This document shows positions 19,281 through 30,078 of a DNA stretch of 64,000 nt, piece by piece. A program made the position numbers and the translations under genes. Position 1 is the stretch's first letter, and each line of letters starts with the position of its first letter. The stretch spans positions 1 to 64,000 of the forward strand of contig NZ_QJTI01000001.1 in the NCBI RefSeq assembly GCF_003217325.1, in the 5' to 3' direction. Under the pieces are notes generated by a model, which was not told where the DNA came from, did no database searches, and worked only from the letters and a program-made list of their open reading frames with translations. The stretch comes from Rhodopseudomonas faecalis (lineage in GTDB: Bacteria; Pseudomonadota; Alphaproteobacteria; Rhizobiales; Xanthobacteraceae).

Positions 19281-19906
19281 CCAAGCTCGTGGTCACCGGC
19301 ACCGACACCGGCATCGGCAAGACCGTGTTCAGCGCCGGGCTGACGGCGCTGCTCGGCGCCGATTACTGGAAGCCGGTGCAATCCGGGCTCGATGAGGAAA
19401 CCGACTCTGAGCTGGTGGCGCGGCTCGCCGCGCTCGCGCCCGGCCGCGTGTTGCCGGAGCGCTACCGGCTGCGCACCCCGGCTTCGCCGCATCAATCCGC
19501 GGCGATCGACGGCGTGCGCATCGATGTCGAAGCGCTGACGCCGCCGCTAGGCGGCGAGCGGCCGCTGGTGATCGAAGGCGCGGGCGGGCTGATGGTGCCG
19601 CTCACTGACCGCGATCTGTTCATTGATGTGTTTGCGCGCTGGCGCCTGCCGGTGGTGCTGTGCGCGCGCACCGCGCTCGGCACCATCAATCACACGCTGC
19701 TGTCGATCGAAGCGCTGCGCGCCCGCCAGCTTGAGCCGATCGGCGTCGCCTTCATCGGCGACAGCCATCCGGAAACCGAGCAGGCGATCTGCGATCTCGG
19801 CCAGGTGCGGCGGCTCGGGCGGCTGCCATGGCTGTCGCCGCTCGATCCGAGCACGCTGCGCACCGCCTTTGCCGCCGCCTTCAACAAGGATGATTTCGTC
19901 TCATGA
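19277..19906 (+). CDS. bioD: Dethiobiotin synthetase
   Basis: BioD closes the ureido ring of dethiobiotin with ATP and CO2. The 209-residue protein starts with the P-loop GTDTGIGKT (residues 8-16) and contains [11 protein letters not shown], both characteristic. The start overlaps bioF by four bases and the stop overlaps bioA by four bases, so all three are translationally coupled. Confidence 0.94.
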   Translation: MTKLVVTGTDTGIGKTVFSAGLTALLGADYWKPVQSGLDEETDSELVARLAALAPGRVLPERYRLRTPASPHQSAAIDGVRIDVEALTPPLGGERPLVIEGAGGLMVPLTDRDLFIDVFARWRLPVVLCARTALGTINHTLLSIEALRARQLEPIGVAFIGDSHPETEQAICDLGQVRRLGRLPWLSPLDPSTLRTAFAAAFNKDDFVS

Positions 19907-21177
19907 GTGCCACCCGCTCGCCGATCTGGCACCCCTTCACCCAGCACGCGCTGCACGGCGCGATGACCAAGATCGTGCGCGGCGAGGGCGCCTATCTTTT
20001 CACCGAGGACGGCCGCCGCATCATCGACGCGATCTCGTCCTGGTGGGTGGTGACGCACGGCCATTGCCATCCAGCGATCGTCGCGGCGATCCAGCAGCAG
20101 GCGCCGCTACTCAACCAGATCATCTTTGCTGGCTATACCCACGAGCCGGCCGAGCAGGTGGCAAAACTGCTCCTGAAGCTGACGCCGCCCGGCCTCGACC
20201 ACGTGTTCTTTTCCGACAGCGGCTCGACCAGCGTCGAAGTGGCGCTGAAAATGGCGCTCGGCTACTGGCACAATATCGGCAAGCCGCGCTCGCGCGTGGT
20301 GGTGATGCAGCATTCCTATCATGGCGACACCATCGGCACGATGTCGGTCGGCGAGCGCGGCGTGTTCAACGCGCCCTATGGACCGCTGCTGTTCGACGTC
20401 ACCGCGATTCCGTTCCCGGAGGAGGGCTGCGAGCAGCAGACCTTGGCGGCGCTGCAACAGGCCTGCGAGCAGCACCAGCCGGCGGCGTTCATCGTCGAGC
20501 CGCTGATCCTCGGCGCGGGCGGGATGCAGATGTATTCGCCGCCGCTGCTGCGCGAGATGAAGCGGATCTGCGAGGCTGCCGATGTGCTGTTCATCGCCGA
20601 TGAGGTGATGACCGGCTGGGGCCGCACCGGCGCGCTGTTCGCCTGCGAACAGGCCGAGGTGGTGCCCGATATCGTGTGCTACTCCAAGGGGCTGACCGGC
20701 GGTGCGGTGCCGCTCGCGGTCACGCTGTGCCGCAGCGCGATCTATGACGCGCATTATTCGACCGACCGCTCGCGCACCTTCTACCATTCCAGCTCCTACA
20801 CCGCCAATCCGGTGGCCTGCGCCGCGGCGCGCGCCAATCTGGAGCTGTGGCAGGACCCGCAGCTCCGCCAGCGGCCGCAACAGGTCGCTGCCATGCAGGA
20901 GCAGCGCATCGCCGCGTTCCGCGACGATCCGCGCTTTGCCAATGTGCGCCGCACCGGCACGATCACCGCGCTCGATCTGAAAGTGCCGGATGGCGGCTAT
21001 CTCGCCGGCGTCGGGCCGACGCTGCTGGCGTTCTTCCAGAGCCGGAACCTGCTGCTGCGCCCGCTCGGCAACACCATCTATGTGATGCCGCCTTATTGCG
21101 TCACCGAGGGCGATCTCGACGAGATCTACGACGCGATCAGCGCCGCGGCCGATCACGTGCGCGCGAAAACCGGCTAG
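19903..21177 (+). CDS. bioA: Adenosylmethionine-8-amino-7-oxononanoate aminotransferase
   Basis: BioA transfers an amino group from S-adenosylmethionine to the BioF product. The 424-residue class III aminotransferase opens with WHPFTQH, has [25 protein letters not shown] (233-243) and the PLP Lys K262 in CYSKGLTGG. These are the standard BioA signatures. It ends the bioFDA operon. The operon lacks bioB and also lacks obvious pimelate-forming genes such as bioC, bioH or bioZ in this window. Confidence 0.94.
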   Translation: MSATRSPIWHPFTQHALHGAMTKIVRGEGAYLFTEDGRRIIDAISSWWVVTHGHCHPAIVAAIQQQAPLLNQIIFAGYTHEPAEQVAKLLLKLTPPGLDHVFFSDSGSTSVEVALKMALGYWHNIGKPRSRVVVMQHSYHGDTIGTMSVGERGVFNAPYGPLLFDVTAIPFPEEGCEQQTLAALQQACEQHQPAAFIVEPLILGAGGMQMYSPPLLREMKRICEAADVLFIADEVMTGWGRTGALFACEQAEVVPDIVCYSKGLTGGAVPLAVTLCRSAIYDAHYSTDRSRTFYHSSSYTANPVACAAARANLELWQDPQLRQRPQQVAAMQEQRIAAFRDDPRFANVRRTGTITALDLKVPDGGYLAGVGPTLLAFFQSRNLLLRPLGNTIYVMPPYCVTEGDLDEIYDAISAAADHVRAKTG

Positions 21178-21386
21178 CCGGAACCCATGACGCGGTGAGA
21201 TGGCCGCGGTGACATCGCCGCGTCACGCTCCTGCGTTATCGGGGCGGCTGATGGCGCAGGCCCGCTGCGCTGCAATGTCAGAGCCTGTTGGCCAGAGAGT
21301 TGCATCGCATCCGGCGGGTGGGTGGGCCTTAGCAACTTAACGCCGTTGTCGGCGTTGAATGGCCTCACCGATGGGGAGTAGCCTGC

Positions 21387-21572
21387 ATGACAAGAGTGCT
21401 GAGCCTGCGTGATCAGGAGGCGGTTTGCCGCGAGCGTGCGCAGCGTGATGGCGAGCGGCGGGCGTTCTGGTCCGCCGAGGCTGAAGCTTGGCAGCGCGTG
21501 GTGCGCGACGAGATCGCTGCGGCGTTTCGCGGCGGGCTGCGCCGCGGCCCGGAACTGGAGAGGATGGCGTGA
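21387..21572 (+). CDS. Small hypothetical protein, charged and helical
   Basis: The 61-residue product is rich in Arg, Glu and Ala and has no signal peptide or membrane segment. A GGGAG ribosome binding site stands nine bases before the ATG, and the stop overlaps the start of the next small gene, both of which argue that it is real. The sequence suggests one or two amphipathic helices. No family was recognised. Confidence 0.55.
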   Translation: MTRVLSLRDQEAVCRERAQRDGERRAFWSAEAEAWQRVVRDEIAAAFRGGLRRGPELERMA

Positions 21573-21820
21573 GCACTGGCCGGATCGCAATGGCCGCCGC
21601 CGTGGTGGCGCTCGGGCTGCTGACCTCGCCCGCGATCGTGCGGGCGGCGCCGCCGACCGTGGTGCCGTCGCCGGGCTATGATCTGCGGCTGCAAGAATCG
21701 CGGCGGGCGCGCGCCGCCGAGCATTATGCACCGTCTTATTACGGCGCGCCGGTGCAGGTGGCGCCGCGCGCGACCCGGCCGCCGGATCGCTGGAAAAGCC
21801 GGCCGCGCCGGCTCTATTGA
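21569..21820 (+). CDS. Small secreted protein, hypothetical
   Basis: A GTG start overlapping the previous stop codon (GTGA) gives an 83-residue protein. It has a clear signal peptide (about residues 1-27, hydrophobic AAAVVALGLLTSPAIV, then RAAPP). The mature part is short, basic and rich in Pro, Tyr and Arg, ending in RPRRLY. No enzymatic motif is visible. Coupling to the upstream 61-residue gene suggests that both are made together. No family was recognised. Confidence 0.5.
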   Translation: MSTGRIAMAAAVVALGLLTSPAIVRAAPPTVVPSPGYDLRLQESRRARAAEHYAPSYYGAPVQVAPRATRPPDRWKSRPRRLY

Positions 21821-22234
21821 GAGATTTGCGGTAAGTTGGTAGGTTTGGGCGCCGCGTAGCGCCTGGCGTTGGCCGTCTTCGGCGCGCGATCGATGGCGTG
21901 CGCGCCACCGCCGCTCAATCTCCGAGACATCCCCGATTCCTGTCCTCGATTTCAGCCAGTAGCCGACGCCGTCGTGGCGATGCGGCTGGTACGCGCCTTG
22001 GCGGAGCGGCCTTGCGCCTATCGACCGCGGGAAACCAAGCGCTAATCACGATTGCGCGTAGCAGGGCGGGGATTTGCGCGATTCCACTCGCCTTTTGTTC
22101 CCATTTTGCGCCACGATCTCGGCCTAGCATGGTCACGAATGGTGCTTTGCAGGAAGCACCTGCAACCTTTGAAATCCGGTGCGGTTATTCGACAATCGGA
22201 CTATCGAAAGGACATCGATCGAAAGGACTGCGCG
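21821..22234. other. Gene-free stretch upstream of the Tyr/Gly-rich protein
   Basis: This 414-bp region has no convincing gene. It includes a small hairpin, ggtgctt/aagcacc at 22141-22160, and presumably the promoter of the next gene. Nothing else was recognised. Confidence 0.45.
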
Positions 22235-22660
22235 ATGTTGAAGAAAACTGCTGTTGTTGCGACCATGGTCGGTGCGCTGGCGCTGGTGACGCAGCCTGCC
22301 GAGGCGCGTCGCGGTTGGGGGCCGGGCCTCGCCGGCGGGCTCGCAGTAGGTGCGATCCTCGGGGCGGCGGCCGCGTCGAGCGCCTATGCCTATGATCCGT
22401 ACTACTACCGTCCGCGCTACTATCGGCCGGCGTATTACGGCTATGGCCCGCGCTATTATCGCCCGGCCTATTCCGGCTATTATGGCGGCTATTATCGGCC
22501 GCGTTATTACCGGCCCGCTTACTACGGCTATTACGGCCCGCGCTACTATCGTCCGTATCGTCCGTCCTATGGCTATTACCGCTATGGTGGCGGCTATGGC
22601 TACTATGGCGGCGGCCCGGTGATCTCGGTCGGCTTCCCCGGTTACGGCTGGGGCTGGTGA
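22235..22660 (+). CDS. Tyr/Gly-rich secreted low-complexity protein
   Basis: The ATG at 22235 has AAAGGA upstream and gives 141 residues. A signal peptide (about 1-24, QPAEA) is followed by a short Gly/Ala hydrophobic stretch. About 90 residues are then built almost wholly from Tyr, Pro, Arg and Gly, in units such as YYRPRYYRPAYYGY. Proteins of this composition in related bacteria are sometimes labelled sulfur-globule-like, but that name is based on composition and is not evidence of function here. A cell-surface or matrix role is possible. Confidence 0.7.
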   Translation: MLKKTAVVATMVGALALVTQPAEARRGWGPGLAGGLAVGAILGAAAASSAYAYDPYYYRPRYYRPAYYGYGPRYYRPAYSGYYGGYYRPRYYRPAYYGYYGPRYYRPYRPSYGYYRYGGGYGYYGGGPVISVGFPGYGWGW

Positions 22661-22671
22661 TTAGGCATCGT

Positions 22672-22732
22672 GATCAGGCCTCTTGATCAGGCCTCTTGAT
22701 CAGGCCTTTTGATCAGGCCTTTTGATCAGGCC
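22672..22732. repeat. Tandem repeat, 13-bp unit, nearly five copies
   Basis: The unit gatcaggcct(c/t)tt is repeated four times with a final partial copy, immediately after the Tyr/Gly-rich gene. Copies differ only by a C/T change, which suggests recent expansion. It is too short and has no spacers, so it is not a CRISPR. It could be a useful variable-number marker. Confidence 0.85.
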
Positions 22733-22873
22733 ATGGCTGTGATGCCGCGCGGTGCGCCGGGCGGCATCAGCCGGATGACTTGATCCCTGCTGGCCTGATC
22801 TTGACGGCTTGATCCAGCAGCCGACCGAGGCCAAGTGAGGCGAGGGAGGGAGCGCGGCGCGCAGCCGCTGCGC

Positions 22874-25021
22874 TTACGCAGAACGCGCGCTGCCGGAAGC
22901 GGCACTGCCAGGCGGTTCGTTGCCACGGAGCGCCTGCGCAAGGCGCTCGCGCAGCGTCTCCAGCGAATAGGGTTTGGGCAGCAGCACAAAGCCTTCTTCC
23001 AGCGCCGTGGTGGAACGGTCGCTGTAGCCCGAGGTCAGCACCACGGGCAGCTGCGGATAGCGGCTGCGCACGATCCGGCCGAGTTCAAGGCCGCTCAAGC
23101 CCGGCATCACGATATCGGAAAACACCAGCTTGATATCGCCGCGGCTCTCCAACAGTTGCAGCGCGGCTTCGGCCGAGTTCGCCAGCACCACGGCATAGCC
23201 GCATTGCTCGGCATAGTCGGTCGCCACCGCCGCCACGTCGGGATGATCCTCGACCAGCAGCAGCGTGGCAACGGGCGCGCGCTGCGCCGGCACCGGCGGC
23301 GCGGCTGCCGGATCGTCACGCGCCGGCGGGTCATAGCAGATCGGGAAGGTCAGCTCGAAATGCGTGCCCATGCCGAGCTCGCTGCGCAGCGTGATCTGTC
23401 CCTTGGATTGCTGCACAAAACCGTAGATCTGGCTGAGTCCGAGTCCGGTGCCGCGATCGACCGGTTTGGTGGTGAAGAACGGCTCGAACACCTTGTCGCG
23501 GATCTCTGGCGAGATGCCGGTGCCGGTATCGCCAAATTGCAGCACCGCAAGCTCATCGCCCAAAATGTCGTCGCTCTCGGTCAGCGGCCGCCGCCGGCCG
23601 ATCGAGATGGTGATGCGGCCGCCATCGGGCATTGCGTCGCGGGCGTTCAAGGTCAGGTTCAGCAGCGCGATCTCGAACTCGTTGGGATCGAGCCGCGCCA
23701 CCACCGGCGCCGGCGGCTGCTGAATGATGATGGTGATATTGCTCGGCACTGATTGCCGCAGCACGTCGCTAAAGCGCTGCACCCGGTCGCCGAGATCGAT
23801 CGGCACCGCGTCCATGGCGTTGCGCCGCGAGAACGATAGCAATTGCCGCGTCAGGCTGCTGCCTTTGCTGACCGACTGCTCGATCATATCGATCGCGCGC
23901 TGCTCCTGCGGCGAACTCGCGGTGCGGCGCAGCTTGCGGGCCGCGCCGCCGACCACCATCAGCAGATTGTTGAAATCATGCGCGACGCCGCCGGTCAGCC
24001 GGCCGAGCGATTCCAGGCGCTGCGATTGCTTGAGCGCGTCCTCCGCGCTTTGCCGCAGCCGGGCCTCCTCATACATGCGCCGGGTGCGTTTCAGCGCCAG
24101 CGCCACCAGCGCCAATAGCGCGGCGGTGGCCGGAATGCCGAAAATGAGCTGGTTGCCGATCACCGCCAGCCATTTGGCGCGGATCGCCTCGGTCTCGAGG
24201 CCCGCCACCACATAGACCGGCAGGTCCGGCAATTTGCGATAGGCCAGCTTGCGCTCGCGGTGATCGATCGACGAACGCACCGTCAGGATGCCTTCCAGAC
24301 TGCCTGCGCGCATCAGTTGCGACAAGTCGGCGCTCGGGCGCAGCTGGCCATTGCCGTCGAGCGCCGGATAGCGCGCCAGAATGGCACCGTCCTGGTGGAT
24401 CAAGGCGGCGTAGCTGCCGCGGTCGCCGCTGATCTTGGCGTAAAACCCTTCAAAATATTCCGGCAGCAGCGAGGCCTGCACCACGCCGGCAAACTCGTTG
24501 CCGGGCGCGATCCGGCGCCGGCTGACGCTGAAGAACGCCGCGCCGCCATAGGGCGCGCGTGGCTGCAATATCGGTCCGATAAAGGTGCCGACGTCGCGGT
24601 TGCGGTGAATGGCAAAATAGTCGCGGTCGGCGAGGCTGACCGAGGACGACGGGTAGCTGAGCGTATCGACCAGAGCGCGGCCATTGCGGTCCAGGATCCA
24701 CAGCGACTTGACCTGTTCGGAGGAGGCCGCGATCCGCTTCAGGCGCTGATGCAGCAATTCGCCACGCTGCAAGAGCTCGTCGTCGCTGAGATCCCGGATC
24801 ATTTCGTTGATCTCGGCGATGCTGTGTTCGACCGACTCGAACACTTTCAGCGCGTGTTCGGTGAGCACGTCCCGGGTCTGGGCGATCTCGCGATCATTGG
24901 TGGCTTCGTTGCTGCGATAGGTCAGCCAGGACGCATAAGCGAACAGCGCCACCGGCAACACCAGCGATGCCGCAAACACCACCCGCAGCAGTCGAATGGA
25001 ATCCCGCTGCGCCTTCAGCAT
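22874..25021 (-). CDS. Hybrid sensor histidine kinase with periplasmic Cache-type sensor and REC domain
   Basis: The 715-residue inner-membrane kinase has membrane segments at about 13-34 and 290-310, flanking a periplasmic double-Cache-like sensor with the DRDYF motif (132-136). The kinase core has H348 in GGVAHDFNNLL, the N box around N459, G boxes DTGTG (498-502) and GTGLGLS. A C-terminal receiver domain follows (about 586-700) with D636 in FSDIVMPG and K683. No separate response regulator gene is adjacent. The HDFNN-type H box places it in the HPK4-like group often found with a C-terminal receiver. Confidence 0.92.
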   Translation of the reverse strand: MLKAQRDSIRLLRVVFAASLVLPVALFAYASWLTYRSNEATNDREIAQTRDVLTEHALKVFESVEHSIAEINEMIRDLSDDELLQRGELLHQRLKRIAASSEQVKSLWILDRNGRALVDTLSYPSSSVSLADRDYFAIHRNRDVGTFIGPILQPRAPYGGAAFFSVSRRRIAPGNEFAGVVQASLLPEYFEGFYAKISGDRGSYAALIHQDGAILARYPALDGNGQLRPSADLSQLMRAGSLEGILTVRSSIDHRERKLAYRKLPDLPVYVVAGLETEAIRAKWLAVIGNQLIFGIPATAALLALVALALKRTRRMYEEARLRQSAEDALKQSQRLESLGRLTGGVAHDFNNLLMVVGGAARKLRRTASSPQEQRAIDMIEQSVSKGSSLTRQLLSFSRRNAMDAVPIDLGDRVQRFSDVLRQSVPSNITIIIQQPPAPVVARLDPNEFEIALLNLTLNARDAMPDGGRITISIGRRRPLTESDDILGDELAVLQFGDTGTGISPEIRDKVFEPFFTTKPVDRGTGLGLSQIYGFVQQSKGQITLRSELGMGTHFELTFPICYDPPARDDPAAAPPVPAQRAPVATLLLVEDHPDVAAVATDYAEQCGYAVVLANSAEAALQLLESRGDIKLVFSDIVMPGLSGLELGRIVRSRYPQLPVVLTSGYSDRSTTALEEGFVLLPKPYSLETLRERLAQALRGNEPPGSAASGSARSA

Positions 25022-25255
25022 CGTCTACGCCGTTCGAAATACCTGACCATCAATCCCCGGCGAGCCACCGCCAGCCTGCGGCAAGCGGGCCTTTTTACAG
25101 TCGGGTGTGAGTCCCGGTTTGTCAACGCCGCGGTATTGACGGTCCCTCGGGATGGCGGCCGCGCGGCAAACGGCTCTATCGTTCCTGTTCCCCATGCATT
25201 ACAAGCGATAGGCTGCTCCGTCAGCACACTAGGTTTGGCCACCAAAGGATTGACC

Positions 25256-25570
25256 ATGCGCCGGTTTGCCTTCGTCCTGAGCCTCGCGCTCGTGCCCCTG
25301 ATGAGCGGATCGCTAAAGGCCGCTGACGCCGACAAAGGCAAGATTATCGCGGAGCGCTGGTGCACGTCCTGCCATGTGGTGTCGGATACGCAGCGCAAGG
25401 GAACTGACGCCACGCCGTCATTTGCGGCGATCGCTGATCAATCCGGTTTTGACGCCGACAAGCTGGCGTTCTTCCTGCTCGATCCGCATCCGATCATGCC
25501 GAATTTCGCACTGAGCCGCGCCGAAGCTGCCAATCTCAGCGCCTATATCGCGACTTTCAAGCGCCGCTGA
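25256..25570 (+). CDS. Small class I c-type cytochrome
   Basis: This 104-residue protein has a signal peptide (about 1-22) and a single heme site CTSCH (C36, C39, H40). The probable axial Met is M81 in IMPNF. The ATG has AAAGGA six bases upstream. It is a periplasmic one-heme electron carrier, transcribed away from the sensor kinase gene. No oxidase or dehydrogenase partner is adjacent, so its redox partners are unknown. Confidence 0.88.
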   Translation: MRRFAFVLSLALVPLMSGSLKAADADKGKIIAERWCTSCHVVSDTQRKGTDATPSFAAIADQSGFDADKLAFFLLDPHPIMPNFALSRAEAANLSAYIATFKRR

Positions 25571-25728
25571 TCGCGTCGGTCGCCGCCGCGCGACATAAGC
25601 GCGCGAGCCGCTCCAGCCGTTCCGCCGCCCTTGCGGAACGGCACGTCTCGAATCAGCCACTCGACGCAAGTGAGCCGGACGGTTTCCCGGCATCCTCCGC
25701 CCGCCAATGGCTGATTGCGGGTGCGAGC

Positions 25729-26868
25729 TTGTCCAAAAGTCCCTTCTATACCGCCGACCACAGCGCGTTCCGTGACGTGGTGCGGCGCTTCGTCCAAAAC
25801 GAGATTGAGCCTTACGCCACCGAATGGGACGAGGCTGGCGGGTTTCCGCGCGAGCTGTACCAAAAGGCCGCGGCGATCGGTCTGCTCGGTCTCGGCTTTC
25901 CGGAGGAATATGGCGGCACCCCGGTCGATCCGTTCATGTGGATCGTCGCGGTGCAGGAACTGGCGCGGGCCGGCGCTGGCGGCGTCGCCGCCAGCCTCAA
26001 TTCCAGTTCGATCGGCGCGCCGCCGATCGCGCGCGCCGGAACGCCGGAACTGAAAGCCAAGGTGCTGCCGGAAATTCTGTCCGGCCAAAAGATCTCGGCG
26101 CTGGCGATCACCGAGCCGTCTGGCGGTTCGGATGTCGCCAATCTGCGCACCACCGCTAAGCGCGACGGCGATCATTACATCGTCAACGGCGAGAAGACCT
26201 TCATCACCTCAGGGATGCGCGCCGACTACATCACCGTGGCGGTGCGCACCGGCGGCGAGGGGCCGGGCGGCGTCAGCCTGCTGCTGATCCCCGGCGACAC
26301 GCCGGGCCTGACACGCACGCCACTGAAAAAGATGGGCTGGTGGGCGTCCGACACCGCGACGCTGCATTTTGACAATTGCCGGGTGCCGGTCGGCAATCTG
26401 CTCGGTCAGGAGGGCATGGGCTTCCTGATCATCATGATGAACTTTAACAGCGAGCGCATCTCGATGGCGGCCGGCTGCATCGCCGCGTCGCAAGTGTGCC
26501 TCGACGAAGCGATCGGTTACGCCAAGCAGCGCGTCACCTTTGGCAAGCCGCTGGTGAAGCATCAGGTGATCCGCCACAAGCTGGTCGATATGGCGCAGCG
26601 TATCAACGCCTCGCAGGCGATGCTGGAGTTGCTGGCGTGGCGGCTGTCGCAGGGCGAGAACCCGATCGCCGACATCTGCATGCTGAAGAACCAAGCCACG
26701 CAGACCATGGCGTTCTGCGCGTCCGAGGCGGTGCAGATTTTTGGCGGCACCGGCTACATGCGCGGCGTCAAGGTCGAGCGCATCTATCGCGACGTCAAGG
26801 TCAACGCCATCGGCGGCGGCGCCGAGGAGATCATGAAGGATCTCGCCAGCCGGCAGATGGGGCTTTAG
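25729..26868 (+). CDS. Acyl-CoA dehydrogenase (first of two)
   Basis: This FAD enzyme oxidises acyl-CoA to 2-enoyl-CoA. The 379-residue protein shows the family signatures ITEPSGGSDVANLRT (FAD and substrate binding) and, near the C terminus, QIFGGTGYMRGVKVERIYRD followed by IGGGAEEIM, where the catalytic Glu lies. The only reasonable start is a TTG at 25729 with a weak ribosome binding site; no in-frame ATG lies upstream, so the N terminus is uncertain. It opens the large catabolic cluster extending to 37.3 kb. Confidence 0.88.
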   Translation: MSKSPFYTADHSAFRDVVRRFVQNEIEPYATEWDEAGGFPRELYQKAAAIGLLGLGFPEEYGGTPVDPFMWIVAVQELARAGAGGVAASLNSSSIGAPPIARAGTPELKAKVLPEILSGQKISALAITEPSGGSDVANLRTTAKRDGDHYIVNGEKTFITSGMRADYITVAVRTGGEGPGGVSLLLIPGDTPGLTRTPLKKMGWWASDTATLHFDNCRVPVGNLLGQEGMGFLIIMMNFNSERISMAAGCIAASQVCLDEAIGYAKQRVTFGKPLVKHQVIRHKLVDMAQRINASQAMLELLAWRLSQGENPIADICMLKNQATQTMAFCASEAVQIFGGTGYMRGVKVERIYRDVKVNAIGGGAEEIMKDLASRQMGL

Positions 26869-26878
26869 CCCCAAGGGA

Positions 26879-26992
26879 GTCATTCCGGGGCGCGCGTGCA
26901 ACGCGCGAACCCGGAATCCCGAGGTGAAGGACAACATCGAAGAAAGCTGAGATTCCGGGTTCGCGCGCCTTCGGCTCGCGCCCCGGAATGAC
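26879..26992. repeat. Dispersed inverted-repeat element, family D (copy 1)
   Basis: The element begins gtcattccggggcgcgcg and ends with its complement cgcgccccggaatgac. Two internal arms, gaacccggaatc and gattccgggttc, also pair. It fills almost the whole gap between the two acyl-CoA dehydrogenase genes. Related shorter forms occur at 37385-37430 and 47699-47752. Confidence 0.8.
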
Positions 26993-27006
26993 AAGGGAAG
27001 AGACGC

Positions 27007-28179
<1,173 letters not shown>

Positions 28180-28207
28180 TCGAGCGACGACCGCGAGCGT
28201 AACCGAA

Positions 28208-28340
28208 CCTCTCCCCGCAAGCGGGGAGAGGTCGGATTGCGCAGCAATCCGGGTGAGGGGGCGTTGCCATGGGGCTCGACCTCGCGGAGATGCCCCCTCA
28301 TCCCTGCCTTCTCCCCGCAAGCGGGGAGAAGGAGCGCGCC
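28208..28340. repeat. Dispersed repeat element, family B (copy 2)
   Basis: It has the same architecture as the element at 237-372: cctctccccgc/gcggggagagg at the left, gggtgagggggcg with its complement in the middle, and ccttctccccgc/gcggggagaagg at the right. It fills the gap between the second acyl-CoA dehydrogenase and the GST gene. Confidence 0.82.
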
Positions 28341-28400
28341 GTGCGCCGAGGCTGCGGCCTCGGCTACTAAGACCAAGCGACAGACAGGGAACACCGCACC

Positions 28401-29051
28401 ATGATCACGCTCTATCACTGCCAAGCCGCGCGCTCGTTCCGGCCGCTGTGGATGCTGGAGGAACTTGAGCTGCATTATGAGCTGAAAATGCTGCCATTCC
28501 CGCCACGGGTGTTCGCCAAGGATTATCTGGCGATCAATCCGCTCGGCACCATCCCGTTCATGATCGACGGCGACACCAAGATGACGGAGTCGACCGGCAT
28601 CTGCCATTATCTCGGCACCCGCTATGGGCCGACGCCGCTCACGGTCGATCTCTCCGAGCCCGATTACGGCGCCTATCTCAACTGGCTGTTCTTCAGCGAT
28701 GCGACCCTGACCTTCCCGCAGACCCTGGTGCTGCGCTACGGCGCGCTCGAGCCGGCCGACCGCCGCCAGCCGCAGGTGGTCGAGGACTACACCAAATGGT
28801 TCTTGGGCCGGCTGCGCGCGGTCGAGACCGCCACCGGCAATGCCGAATGGCTGTGCGGTGGCCGCTTCACTGCCGCCGATATTGCGATCGGCTATGCGCT
28901 GCGGCTCGCCGATACCATCGGCCTTGGCCAGCATTTTGGTCCGAATGTCGCCGCCTATTGGCAGCGGCTGCAGCAGCGCGACGGCTATCGCCGCGCGGTG
29001 CAGGCCGAGCAGAGCGAGGCAACGCGGCAGGGTGTCGCGCGCGGCTTCTGA
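28401..29051 (+). CDS. Glutathione S-transferase family protein
   Basis: The 216-residue protein has a thioredoxin-like N-terminal domain starting ITLYHCQAARSFRPLW and containing NPLGTIPFM with the cis-Pro, then ES(T) for glutathione binding in MTESTGICHYLG. The helical C-terminal domain includes GGRFTAADIAIGYAL, a GST signature. Its place inside a catabolic gene cluster suggests a role in processing a pathway intermediate or by-product, which is inference. Confidence 0.88.
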   Translation: MITLYHCQAARSFRPLWMLEELELHYELKMLPFPPRVFAKDYLAINPLGTIPFMIDGDTKMTESTGICHYLGTRYGPTPLTVDLSEPDYGAYLNWLFFSDATLTFPQTLVLRYGALEPADRRQPQVVEDYTKWFLGRLRAVETATGNAEWLCGGRFTAADIAIGYALRLADTIGLGQHFGPNVAAYWQRLQQRDGYRRAVQAEQSEATRQGVARGF

Positions 29052-29169
29052 ACCGGCGCGGCTTTGCCCGGTGACAACGGGTCGGTTTTCTGTATTCTCA
29101 GCGGGCCCCACAGAGGGCCGCAGCAATACGGAGACAGGCGACAGCAAACGCCTTCCTGAGGGACGACCC

Positions 29170-29991
29170 ATGAGCGAGATGTCATGCCCGGGCTCCGGGC
29201 ATTTGATGCTGATCAGCCCGGAACGGCTGTTTTATGCCGGGCTGCTGGGCCGGCCGCGCCGCCGTGCGGTTGGCGGTTTTGGCATCTACACCGCGATTGC
29301 CGGCGAGTTGCGCGTCACCATCGAAGGTCTGCCGACCCAGACCGGCGTGATCGCGATCGTGCCGCCTTATCACGCGCACACCATCCAATCCGACCATCTC
29401 ACCATCACCAATCTGGTGATCGAGCCCGAAACCATTGCGCCCGGCGCGATGGCGTCGCTGGCGGCCGCCGATCAGCACATGCAGCACAAGCTCGCGGTCC
29501 GGATTCGCGCCGCCTATAGCGAGCTCTTGGCCACCCGCCGCCGCGACGGCTTCACCACTGCGGAATTCGACGCGATCTTTTTTGGCGAGCCATTGCCGCG
29601 CCGCGATCTTGATCCGCGCATCGCGCGTGCGATCGCCTGCATCAGCGAATTTTCCGGCAATGCGGTGACCGCGGCCGATTGCGCGGCGCTCGCCAATCTG
29701 TCGCAGTCGCGCTTCCTGCATCTGTTCAAGGACGAAACCGGCATTGCGTTCCGCGCGTTCCGGGCCTGGAAGCGGGCGCGGCATATGCTGCATTTCGTCA
29801 ATGAGGACATCAACCTTGCGCATCTGGCGCAGGACATCGGCTATCCGGACTCCACCCATTTCAGCCATTCGATTCGTCGCTTCTATGGGCTGAAGCCGCG
29901 CGCGATTTTCTCCGGCTCGCGCGACCTGGCGATCTATCGCGGGGGCCAGTCGGTGGCCGAGCGCGGCGCAATGCGGCAGGGGCGGGCGTAA
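29170..29991 (+). CDS. AraC-family transcriptional regulator
   Basis: The 273-residue protein has an N-terminal cupin-like ligand domain (IVPPYHAHTIQ) and a C-terminal double helix-turn-helix (about 175-265). The latter contains LANLSQSRFLHLFKDETGIAFRAFRAWKR and the AraC signature DIGYPDSTHFSHSIRRFYGLKPRAI. The start at 29170 has GAGGGA upstream. It lies within the catabolic cluster on the same strand and is the likely local regulator. No operator could be identified. Confidence 0.9.
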   Translation: MSEMSCPGSGHLMLISPERLFYAGLLGRPRRRAVGGFGIYTAIAGELRVTIEGLPTQTGVIAIVPPYHAHTIQSDHLTITNLVIEPETIAPGAMASLAAADQHMQHKLAVRIRAAYSELLATRRRDGFTTAEFDAIFFGEPLPRRDLDPRIARAIACISEFSGNAVTAADCAALANLSQSRFLHLFKDETGIAFRAFRAWKRARHMLHFVNEDINLAHLAQDIGYPDSTHFSHSIRRFYGLKPRAIFSGSRDLAIYRGGQSVAERGAMRQGRA

Positions 29992-30078
29992 GCGTCGCAG
30001 CGGGTAGCGGCTGAACGCAAGAAGCCGGCGGCGCGGCTTCGCATCATGCACGGGCAATCGAAACGGAGTGTTCCCGGC

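Noticed and set aside
22380-22640. Repetitive DNA with regular units as a possible CRISPR or satellite
   Set aside because: It is the coding sequence for the YYRP-type repeats of the Tyr/Gly-rich protein, with no spacers.
22235-22660. Sulfur globule protein
   Set aside because: The label would rest only on Tyr/Gly composition; no sulfur oxidation genes are nearby.
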